Assembly (NCBI GenBank): GCA_964475735.1
Contig: CAYYYI010000115.1
Coordinates: 1 to 8,624, forward strand
Length of the DNA stretch: 8,624 bases
Direction: 5' to 3'
DNA from: UCB2 sp964475735
Lineage (GTDB): Bacteria; Chloroflexota; Dehalococcoidia; Tepidiformales; Tepidiformaceae
Shown here: piece by piece, positions 1 to 5,040 of the stretch
Layout of the letters: each line of letters starts with the position of its first letter
How positions within the stretch are numbered: position 1 is the stretch's first letter
The notes under the pieces: model-generated
Seen by the model: the letters and a program-made list of their open reading frames with translations, nothing else
Told to the model about the DNA's origin: nothing
The model's database searches: none
Translations under genes and position numbers: made by a program

Positions 1-608
1 AAGTCTACGAGTACAGCAACGTAATCATGACCATGCGCCTCGAAGCCGGCGCCCAGGGCATCCCCTTCATCCCCGTGCGCTCCTTTGGGGGCACCGATGG
101 CTTCACACACTCAGGCGCAAAGCTCATCACCGACCCCTACACGGGCCAGGCCACGGTGATCATCCCGGCGCTCAATCCTGATGTCGCCATCATCCACGTT
201 CAGCAGGCGGACAAGTTCGGCAATGCGCGCATCTACGGCACCGGCATCTCCGACGTGCCCGCCGCGCTCGCCTCACGCAAGGTCATCGTTTCCGCCGAAG
301 AGATCATCGACACCGAGGAGATCCGGGCCAACCCTGGCCTCACAAAGATCCCCTACTGGTGCGTCGACGCGGTTGTCGAAGCGCCGTTCGCGAGCTATCC
401 CGGCACGGTCCCCGGCTACTACGCCTCGGATCCCGCGGTGGTGATGGAGGTGTTCGCCTCGGTATTGCGGGGAGCGGTTGAACCGTATCTCGAAAAGTGG
501 GTGTTCAGTGTAGAATCCCACCAGGAGATGCTCGAGAAGAACGTCGGCGTCGCCAAACTGCTTGACATGCGCAAGCGCGAAACCATCCACGGAGGGTACA
601 GGGCATGA
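1..608 (+). CDS. CoA-transferase alpha subunit, glutaconate CoA-transferase (GctA) type, 5' partial
   Basis: The first complete codon is at position 3 and the frame is open to the window edge, so the N-terminal part lies upstream; 201 residues are visible. They match the alpha subunit of class I CoA-transferases of the glutaconate/IpdA branch: GAQGIPFIPVRSFGGTD near the visible start, then ALNPDVAIIHVQQADKFGN, ISDVPAA, and VDAVVEAPFASYPGTVPG. Family knowledge: with the beta subunit it moves CoA between a CoA thioester and a free carboxylic acid in the cytoplasm; in this branch the catalytic Glu is carried by the beta subunit. The Met at 27 is not the true start, because conserved sequence (VYEYSN) precedes it in frame. 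The gene ends in an ATGA overlap with the beta subunit gene, indicating translational coupling. The family assignment is firm; the acid substrate (glutaconate, a ring-cleavage acid, or other) is not readable. Confidence 0.9.
   Translation, partial: VYEYSNVIMTMRLEAGAQGIPFIPVRSFGGTDGFTHSGAKLITDPYTGQATVIIPALNPDVAIIHVQQADKFGNARIYGTGISDVPAALASRKVIVSAEEIIDTEEIRANPGLTKIPYWCVDAVVEAPFASYPGTVPGYYASDPAVVMEVFASVLRGAVEPYLEKWVFSVESHQEMLEKNVGVAKLLDMRKRETIHGGYRA
591..596 (+). promoter_or_regulatory. Shine-Dalgarno of the CoA-transferase beta subunit
   Basis: GGAGGG lies 8 nt before the ATG at 605, inside the 3' end of the alpha-subunit gene. It fixes the beta-subunit start at the ATGA overlap. Confidence 0.8.
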
Positions 609-1389
609 CCCGGGCAGAAGCTTTCTCCGAACGCGAAGTGGCCATGTGCACCGTCGCACGCATGGTCGAAAACGGCCGCACCTACTGGGCCGCCGGCGGC
701 GGCACACCGCTCTACTCCATTCTGCTGGGCAAGAAGCTCTACGCGCCCGAGTCCCAGTACGTCACCGAAGACGGCGTGATCGCGCCCGAACCCATGCTGC
801 CGTACGAGCCAATGATGACGATGCTCGCCTCTCGCGCCACCTACCGCGCGCTGGCCTGGGGCACCATGAACACCGCTGGCATCTACTCGCAGCTGGGCTA
901 CATGGACTACGGCGTCCTCAACACGCTCCAGGTCGACAAGCACGGCAACATCAACTCCACGTTCCTCGGCGAATGGGGAGCCGGCGGCCGCCGCATGCAC
1001 GGCCCGGGCGGCGCAGACACAATTGCCGCGTGCTGCTGGCGCACCATCCTCATCACCGACCAGGAAAAGCGGAAGTTCGTCGAGAAGGTGGACTTCATCT
1101 CCTCGCCCGGCTTCCTCGATGGCAGCGAAGGCGCCCGTGAGCGCGCCGGCCTGCCCCGTGGCACCGGCCCATGGCGTGTGGTCACTCCCTGGTCGATGTA
1201 CGACTACCAGGATCGGCGCTTGCGGCTCATCGCTCGCGTGCCATGGGTCACGGTCGACGAGATCCTGGCCGAGTGCGAGTACAAGCCGCTCGTGGCCCCT
1301 ACGGTCGAGGTTCTCGAAGCGCCGACTGAAGAGGAAGTGCAGCTTCTGCGCACCGAACTCGACGTGCGCGGCCAGACAACCGACGCGGC
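605..1389 (+). CDS. CoA-transferase beta subunit, glutaconate CoA-transferase (GctB) type, C-terminus cut by the N gap
   Basis: The start ATG overlaps the alpha-subunit stop by 4 nt and has a good Shine-Dalgarno. About 261 residues are visible before the gap. From remembered GctB (about 266 residues) the register agrees throughout: AAGGGTPLYSILLGKKLYAP, TEDG, a DKHGNINSTFLG segment, RMHGPGGA, DFISSPGFLDG and the late PTVEVLEAPTEEEV segment. Glu55 in TEDG aligns with the catalytic Glu54 of GctB (VESG), which forms the glutamyl-CoA thioester, so a true transferase is favoured over the IpdAB-type hydrolases that lack this Glu. Probably only a few residues and the stop are hidden in the N run. 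The apparent continuation after the gap (P-V-R-stop) depends on gap length and should not be annotated. The substrate is unknown. Confidence 0.9.
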
Positions 1390-1489
1390 NNNNNNNNNNN
1401 NNNNNNNNNNNNNNNNNNNNNNNNNNNNNNNNNNNNNNNNNNNNNNNNNNNNNNNNNNNNNNNNNNNNNNNNNNNNNNNNNNNNNNNNN
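1390..1489. other. Assembly gap, exactly 100 N
   Basis: One hundred consecutive N between two convergent genes. A round 100 is the usual placeholder for a scaffold join of unknown length. It hides the stop of the CoA-transferase beta subunit and about the last 60-70 residues expected of the acyl-CoA dehydrogenase, which alone would need about 200 bases, so the true distance is probably larger than 100. Confidence 0.97.
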
Positions 1490-2475
1490 CCCGTCCGGTA
1501 GATGCGCTGGTTCAGCTCCGTCGTGAAGAGCTTGGCCACGCTCGCTTCGTGACCGGGGGGCACGCCCTCCTTCGCCTGCATGGAGACGATCTTGTAGCTC
1601 ATCATGGTGGCCACGCCGGCCTCGATGAAGCGCTCTGTCAGCTCGGTCCGGAGCGCGCCGTTGTGAGACAGCGTGCTCTGCCCATCGGTGGCATGCCGGC
1701 GCGCAAAGCTCACAAGGTCCTCTACCGTCTGCCGGGCCCCAATCGCAGAGCCGATGTTGGAGCGTTCGAAGCTCAGCGTCGTCTGGGCGAGGTACCAGCC
1801 CCGGTTCTCTTCTCCGATTATGTTCTCCCGCGGGATGCGCACGTCCTCGAAGAACACTTCATTGAATTCGTGCGTGCCCGCTGCGTTGATGAGCGGCCGC
1901 ACTGTCAGGCCCGGTGACTTCATATCTACGATGAAGTAGGTGATTCCGCGATGTTTGGGGGCATCGGGGTCCGTGCGGGCGAGCAGGATCATCCACTTCG
2001 AGACGTGCCCGCCGGAGGTCCAGATCTTCTGGCCGTTGACGACGAAGTCGTCGCCGTCACGGACGGCCCGGGTCTGGAGGGCCGCAAGGTCGGAGCCGGC
2101 GCCGGGCTCGCTATAGCCCTGGCACCAGATCACGTCGCCGCTGAGTATCTCGGGCAGGTACTTCTGCTTCTGCTCTTCGGTGCCGTGAACGATGAGGGTC
2201 GGGCCTGCGAAGCCGGTCGCGATGCCGCCGGGGCGTGGCGCGCGCGCTTCTGCGAGCTCGCTGTTGAAGATGAACTGCTCCATCACGCTCATGCCTGCGC
2301 CGCCGTACTCCTTCGGCCAGGCGGGGGCAATCCAGCGCCGCTCGGCGAGCTTTTTCATGAACTCGCGATTGCCGGCGAATGGGTTCTCGCCGGTGGCCTT
2401 CGGCGCCTCCTTCTCGATGAAGGAGTGCACTTCGGTGCGGAATGCCGCCTCTTCAGGCGTGTCTCTGAACTCCAT
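1490..2475 (-). CDS. Acyl-CoA dehydrogenase (FAD), C-terminus cut by the N gap
   Basis: Visible are 328 residues from the ATG at 2475; family members are usually 380-400. The N-terminal helical domain is residues 1-115. The middle beta domain follows with the classical WCQGYSEPGAGSDLA signature (117-131), NGQKIWTSGGH (147-157) and NEVFFEDVRIPRENIIGEENRGW (205-227). The C-terminal four-helix domain begins at about 230 and is interrupted at RIYRT. Family role: FAD-dependent alpha,beta-dehydrogenation of an acyl-CoA, with electrons passed to ETF. Glu237 in LSFERSNIG sits where isovaleryl-CoA dehydrogenase carries its catalytic base (LERL), but the alternative C-terminal base position is hidden by the gap. 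The start is supported by GAGGTG upstream. Apparent coding continuing past the gap to about 1204 is antisense to the CoA-transferase and is not real. The gene follows the DUF6125-like gene by 63 nt on the same strand. Chain length and branching of the substrate cannot be told. Confidence 0.92.
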
Positions 2476-2479
2476 GGCT

Positions 2480-2485
2480 CACCTC
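2480..2485 (-). promoter_or_regulatory. Shine-Dalgarno of the acyl-CoA dehydrogenase
   Basis: The minus strand reads GAGGTG, then AGCC, then ATG. This supports the start at 2475. Confidence 0.65.
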
Positions 2486-2507
2486 GAGACAGGGGATATG
2501 TGCCGCG

Positions 2508-2513
2508 ATTCTA
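2508..2513 (-). promoter_or_regulatory. Possible -10 element for the acyl-CoA dehydrogenase gene
   Basis: The minus strand reads TAGAAT 32 nt upstream of the ATG, in the 63-nt spacer after the DUF6125-like gene. At 18-bp spacing the -35 position holds only CGCACA (3 of 6), so this is a weak internal promoter candidate; the gene may also be transcribed from the promoter near 3200. Confidence 0.35.
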
Positions 2514-2538
2514 ACCCGAAAAACCGCTTCCTGTGCGC

Positions 2539-3054
2539 TCAGCCCGCCCGTTCCTTCAACCGCACCACGCGCTGGCACGGGAGGCCCTTCGCCCTGAGGC
2601 ATGTGGTCGGCGTGGGTGTCTCGATCGGGAGCCCCATGGCCTCGTGCCACCCTTCCACGCGGTCCAGCACAGCACACTCGTAGGCGTTGGCCATCCCCGC
2701 CTTCGTTATGTTCGCCTCGACATAGCAGTCGTCGACGCTGACCTCGTACGACGTCTCGTCGATCTGCCGAAACTTCATGTCGATTAGCGAATCGGGCACG
2801 TATACGTTCCTCCCCGCCTGGAGGAAAGCGATGAACTCGGCCGCGTTGCCCGGCCGGGGACTCCCCAGAGCAGTCGCCAGACGGTAGGCCTCGATGGCGC
2901 CGACCGGCTTGACGGCAGCCCGGTTGAGCCTGTTCGCCGCCTCGATGCCGAACTCCATGGCCACAGCGGCGTACCACTTGGCATCGTGGGAGTACCACGT
3001 CTTGCGAATGAGGTCTTCCCGAGTCTCGGGAGTCAAGGGCAGTTCCTGGGACAT
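2539..3054 (-). CDS. DUF6125-like protein (related in pattern to the L-2-amino-thiazoline-4-carboxylate hydrolase-like group), function unknown
   Basis: A soluble 171-residue protein with no signal peptide or membrane segment. An N-terminal helical part contains SHDAKWYAAVAMEFGIEAANRLN (22-44) and GAIEAYRLATALG (52-64), the HD..W..AV..E.G.EAA / IEA.R layout I associate with DUF6125. A central part follows with a predicted strand and VDDCYVEA (107-114). Four cysteines (110, 127, 152, 160) in the second half might bind metal or a cofactor; this is inference. The start at 3054 was chosen because GGAGG lies 8 nt before it (plus-strand 3063-3067) and similarity begins just after. The longer in-frame reading to 3135 would run through the terminator-like hairpin and is unlikely. 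The gene heads the unit leading into the acyl-CoA dehydrogenase. The family call is from memory of sequence pattern and is moderate. Confidence 0.75.
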   Translation of the reverse strand: MSQELPLTPETREDLIRKTWYSHDAKWYAAVAMEFGIEAANRLNRAAVKPVGAIEAYRLATALGSPRPGNAAEFIAFLQAGRNVYVPDSLIDMKFRQIDETSYEVSVDDCYVEANITKAGMANAYECAVLDRVEGWHEAMGLPIETPTPTTCLRAKGLPCQRVVRLKERAG

Positions 3055-3062
3055 GACAACAG

Positions 3063-3067
3063 CCTCC
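3063..3067 (-). promoter_or_regulatory. Shine-Dalgarno deciding the start of the DUF6125-like gene
   Basis: The minus strand reads GGAGG, 8 nt, ATG (3054). It decides against the upstream in-frame starts at 3135 and beyond. Confidence 0.75.
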
Positions 3068-3080
3068 GTGTGCGTGTTTG

Positions 3081-3127
3081 AAACGAAAGAGCCCCGCGCG
3101 TCGCCGAACGGCGATTCGCAGGGCTCT
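3081..3127 (-). terminator. Terminator-like hairpin in the leader of the DUF6125/acyl-CoA dehydrogenase unit (possible attenuator)
   Basis: AGAGCCC (3088-3094) pairs perfectly with GGGCTCT (3121-3127). Inside, after small mismatches, GCG pairs with CGC and TCGC pairs with GCGA around a CGAACG loop. On the minus strand the stem is followed by TTTCGTTTC, a broken T tract; on the plus strand no T tract follows. It lies between the promoter at 3193-3221 and the start codon at 3054, so it could stop transcription before the gene (attenuation). With its interrupted T tract it could instead be only a stable leader structure. Confidence 0.55.
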
Positions 3128-3156
3128 GGGTTCAAGACCTCTGGCCTGGCCGAGAC

Positions 3157-3178
3157 GGCATCCCACTTTGTGAATGCC
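3157..3178 (-). other. 5'-proximal hairpin of the same leader
   Basis: The minus strand reads GGCAT, T, CAC, AAA, GTG, GG, ATGCC: a 5-bp outer stem and a 3-bp inner stem around a three-base loop. It begins about 8 nt after the start point predicted from the -10 at 3193-3198. A second weaker stem, CTCGG with CC-A-GAG, follows before the terminator-like hairpin. It matches no riboswitch class I can name; in particular no T-box consensus is convincing. Confidence 0.4.
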
Positions 3179-3192
3179 GACTCACTATTCGC

Positions 3193-3221
3193 AATCTAGT
3201 TCCGGCGCCGCCGCCTGTCAA
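3193..3221 (-). promoter_or_regulatory. Sigma-70-type promoter of the DUF6125/acyl-CoA dehydrogenase unit
   Basis: The minus strand has a perfect -35 TTGACA (plus coordinates 3216-3221), a 17-bp spacer (3199-3215) and -10 TAGATT (3193-3198). This is the best promoter in the window. It predicts a transcript start near 3186 and an untranslated leader of about 130 nt to the ATG at 3054. Confidence 0.75.
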
Positions 3222-3231
3222 CCCTACCCGC

Positions 3232-3237
3232 TACAAT
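3232..3237 (+). promoter_or_regulatory. -10 element for the PNPOx-like gene
   Basis: TACAAT lies 29 nt before the ATG at 3267, predicting a leader of roughly 23 nt. No good -35 is seen at 17 bp. The polymerase footprint would overlap that of the divergent promoter at 3193-3221. The preceding CTACCCGC recurs upstream of the aminotransferase at 5020. Confidence 0.45.
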
Positions 3238-3266
3238 CGCAGCCAACGCCACGATGGAGGGACGCG

Positions 3267-3746
3267 ATGGCAGCCTGGCAGGATTTCGCCGCGGCGGCGC
3301 CGGAACTTGCGCACCTTGTGAAGGAGCGCTTCGCTGCCACGCAGTTGGTGATGCTCGGCACGCTCCGCAAGAACGGCTGGCCGCGCGTCACCCCGATCGA
3401 GTTCACCTTTTGGGAAGGCGAGCTGACGCTTGGCGGCATGTGGCAGTCGAAGAAGTGCCTTGACCTCCTCCGCGACAGCCGCTGCGCCGTGCACAGCACC
3501 ACCTCCGACAAGAGCGGCGAGCAGGGCGACGCCAAGCTCTACGGCCGTGCCACGCCTCTCGCCCCCGAACGCGAGGAGCGGTACTGGCAGCACATCTTCG
3601 AGCGCCTGAACTGGCGGCCGCCGGGCCCGGCGCACGTCTTCACCATCGATATCGAATCGGCGGCCTATATCGTCTTCGAGGGCGGCAAGATGAAGATGCT
3701 GCGCTGGCCCGGGCCGCAGACCTGGGCGGTCACCGCGTCGCCGTGA
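3267..3746 (+). CDS. Pyridoxamine 5'-phosphate oxidase-family (FMN split-barrel) protein
   Basis: A protein of 159 residues. The start ATG follows GGAGGG (3256-3261) by 5 nt; an in-frame ATG at 3174 lies before the -10 and is rejected. The N-terminal helix (8-22) is followed by the split-barrel strands LVMLGTLRKNGWPRVTPIEFTFWEGELTLGG (28-58), a pattern typical of PNPOx-like flavin-binding proteins. Next come SKKCLDLLRDSRCAVHSTT (61-79) and GDAKLYGRATPL (87-98), and a final strand pair VFTIDIESAAYIVFEGGKMKMLRW (124-147). Family members bind FMN, F420 or heme and reduce or oxidise small molecules; which applies here cannot be told. It is a short stand-alone gene, divergent from the DUF6125-like gene and convergent with the Uma2 gene (14 nt between stops). 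A weak hairpin without T tract (3739-3754) overlaps its stop. Confidence 0.85.
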   Translation: MAAWQDFAAAAPELAHLVKERFAATQLVMLGTLRKNGWPRVTPIEFTFWEGELTLGGMWQSKKCLDLLRDSRCAVHSTTSDKSGEQGDAKLYGRATPLAPEREERYWQHIFERLNWRPPGPAHVFTIDIESAAYIVFEGGKMKMLRWPGPQTWAVTASP

Positions 3747-3760
3747 CTGCGGCGGCCAGA

Positions 3761-4321
3761 CTAGTGAGACATTGAAGCGAAGAGCTCGTCCAGATCGACT
3801 TCGAAGCCAGGCAACACCGGGGCAGCCATGATGGCGCCGGGCGCCCTGTGCACCCCGGGCGGCGCCTCCGATCCGTCGACCCTGACCGTCCGGCTCTCAG
3901 GGTCCACAACCCATACGAGGCGAACACCCGCCGCACGATAGAAATCGAGCCTGTCCAGGACGCGCATTGGCCGGTCGTCTGGGGAAAGCACCTCGATCGC
4001 AAAGTCGGGAGCGACTTCGACCGGCCCCCGGCGGAAGGCCTCGGGGTCGGCGGGAAGGCGTTCTTTGAGAGTCACGTGGACATCAGGCAGATAGGAGCGC
4101 TGTTCCGAACGTGAAACGTGCCGGACCTCGGTTCCGGCGCGACCCGCGCCCGTCTTCCGCAGGTGCTCGGCGAGTCGCGAATACAGGAACCCAACCAGGT
4201 CGCTGTGATTCCAGCTTGGCGCCACTTTCGGAACTACCTCGCCATCAACGAGCTCGGATGGCGGCTCGGTCTCAGGCATCGCGAGGAATTCATCGAGTGT
4301 GATCCCGGTTCGAGTGACCAT
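3761..4321 (-). CDS. Uma2 family endonuclease-like protein (DUF820, PD-(D/E)XK fold)
   Basis: A protein of 186 residues with family hallmarks in order: TLDEFLAMPETEPPSELVDGEVV (8-30), a helical HSDLVGFLYSRLAEHL (39-54), SYLPDVHV (76-83) with Asp80, PDFAIEVLSPDD (105-116) with Glu110, and LDFYRAAGVRLVWVVDP (125-141). Asp80 and Glu110 fit the acidic residues of the nuclease-like core; the Lys often seen shortly after EVLSP is Arg124 here (VLDRLDFY), so catalysis is uncertain. Family knowledge: these proteins are abundant in Chloroflexota and cyanobacteria, usually without a known role. The start at 4321 was chosen because similarity begins there and a -10 sits just before; the open frame extends to 4705 antisense to the GNAT gene, which is not coding. 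The gene is 20 nt downstream of the GNAT gene but appears to have its own leaderless promoter. Confidence 0.88.
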   Translation of the reverse strand: MVTRTGITLDEFLAMPETEPPSELVDGEVVPKVAPSWNHSDLVGFLYSRLAEHLRKTGAGRAGTEVRHVSRSEQRSYLPDVHVTLKERLPADPEAFRRGPVEVAPDFAIEVLSPDDRPMRVLDRLDFYRAAGVRLVWVVDPESRTVRVDGSEAPPGVHRAPGAIMAAPVLPGFEVDLDELFASMSH

Positions 4322-4327
4322 ACCACC

Positions 4328-4333
4328 AGTATA
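4328..4333 (-). promoter_or_regulatory. -10 element placing the Uma2 transcript start at or next to its start codon
   Basis: The minus strand reads TATACT, GGTGGT, ATG. A 6-nt distance puts the transcription start at the A of the start codon, and no usable Shine-Dalgarno precedes it (the GGTGG is too close). The -35 position holds no recognisable hexamer. Confidence 0.5.
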
Positions 4334-4341
4334 CCGCCCCC

Positions 4342-4980
4342 CTACTGCGGCTCGCGCCACATGAGCCAGATCTTCGGGCCACCGTGCGGCACAACGAATT
4401 CCTCGGTCACGCGGAAGCCGTTCCGTTCGTAGAGCGGCAGGTTCTTCTCCTTCGAGCTCTCCAGATAGGCCGGGACACCGTCGCGGTCGCAGCGCTCCAG
4501 GACCGGCCGAAGCAGGGCCGAGCCCACGCCTTTCCCCTGGTGCGGAGTATCTGTGCCGAGCACGAACAGGTACCAGTGCGGCTTCGCGGGGTGCTTCTTC
4601 TCGATGGCGGTCACGCCGCTCAGGACCTTCGGCGCGCGCCGCAGCGTCACCGACTTCATCATGGCCGGCATCAGCCTGACCTGCTGGATGACGCCCATCT
4701 TCCATTGGCCGGGCGGGGCCCAGAGCGCGGCGCCATGGAGGCCGTCCGTCGTGTAGACCTCGTTGTGGGGGAGGCTGATCCTCTCCAGCTCCACGCGGTG
4801 CATGTGTACGAGCCGTTCGGCGCGGCGCTCGTCCTGGGCGACGAACCAGTTGGCCATCGGGTCATCGTCGAAGGCGCGGGCGAGCACCTGCGCCAACGCG
4901 GGGACGTCGTCGCGCACAGCCTTTCGCACGGTAACGTCGAGCCTCGTCTGCGCTGACGGGGCGGCTTCGGTCGGCGTCAT
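4342..4980 (-). CDS. GNAT family N-acetyltransferase (puromycin acetyltransferase-like subgroup)
   Basis: A protein of 212 residues. The acetyl-CoA pyrophosphate-binding motif A is HWYLFVLGTDTPHQGKGVGSALL (135-157), with the Q-x-x-G-x-G core at 148-153. The C-terminal motif B region AYLESSKEKNLPLYERNGF (171-189) and the ending VVPHGGPKIWLMWREP are typical of the puromycin acetyltransferase-like branch. The N-terminal VRKAVRDDVPALAQVLARAFDDDP (18-41) is the standard first strand and helix. Role: acetyl transfer from acetyl-CoA to an amine or similar small molecule; the acceptor is unknown, and a resistance role should not be assumed. The start at 4980 is supported by GGGAGG ending 4 nt before the ATG (plus-strand 4985-4990); an in-frame ATG at 4995 would lie upstream of that site. 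It is divergent from the aminotransferase, with about 60 nt between starts. Confidence 0.88.
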   Translation of the reverse strand: MTPTEAAPSAQTRLDVTVRKAVRDDVPALAQVLARAFDDDPMANWFVAQDERRAERLVHMHRVELERISLPHNEVYTTDGLHGAALWAPPGQWKMGVIQQVRLMPAMMKSVTLRRAPKVLSGVTAIEKKHPAKPHWYLFVLGTDTPHQGKGVGSALLRPVLERCDRDGVPAYLESSKEKNLPLYERNGFRVTEEFVVPHGGPKIWLMWREPQ

Positions 4981-5027
4981 GGGACCTCCCTGCACTGCGC
5001 CGGGGCGACCCCGGCCGGACTACCCGC

Positions 5028-5033
5028 TAGCAT
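5028..5033 (+). promoter_or_regulatory. -10 element for the aminotransferase, leaderless arrangement
   Basis: TAGCAT, then 7 nt (AGTGCGC), then ATG at 5041. The sequence before it holds no Shine-Dalgarno. At 17-bp spacing the -35 position has GCGACC, sharing only GAC with the consensus. The same TAGCAT-to-start arrangement recurs before the gene at 6227. Confidence 0.5.
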
Positions 5034-5034
5034 A
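5029..5034 (-). promoter_or_regulatory. Candidate -10 for the GNAT gene, overlapping the opposite-strand -10
   Basis: The minus strand of the same site reads TATGCT, giving a predicted start near 5022 and a leader of about 42 nt with a Shine-Dalgarno. No good -35 is present at 16-18 bp. An alternative is TTGACA (5042-5047 on the minus strand) with a poor -10, TAGTCC, at 19 bp. Confidence 0.35.
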
Positions 5035-5040
5035 GTGCGC

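Noticed and set aside
1204..1389. Continuation of the acyl-CoA dehydrogenase frame through the N run on the minus strand
   Set aside because: After the gap this frame is antisense to the well-supported CoA-transferase beta subunit and has no dehydrogenase similarity; the frame only appears open because N was read as coding.
3132..3161. Possible 9-codon leader peptide (MPSRPGQRS) in the minus-strand leader, which would suit translational attenuation
   Set aside because: No properly spaced Shine-Dalgarno (AGTGGG abuts the ATG), and the peptide shows no run of one amino acid, only two scattered Arg.
3130..3186. T-box riboswitch in the minus-strand leader
   Set aside because: The nearest sequence, AAGTGGGATGCCG, matches the T-box core poorly, the downstream gene is not an aminoacyl-tRNA synthetase or amino-acid gene, and the leader is shorter than usual.
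3739..3754. CGCCG-TGACTG-CGGCG hairpin between the PNPOx-like and Uma2 stops as a bidirectional terminator
   Set aside because: Only 5 bp and no T tract on either strand; such stems are expected by chance in GC-rich DNA.
4322..4705. N-terminal extension of the Uma2 reading frame (314-residue version)
   Set aside because: The extra residues are antisense to the GNAT gene, compositionally Arg/Gly/Ala/Pro-rich, and lack similarity to Uma2 proteins, whose conserved start is at 4321.
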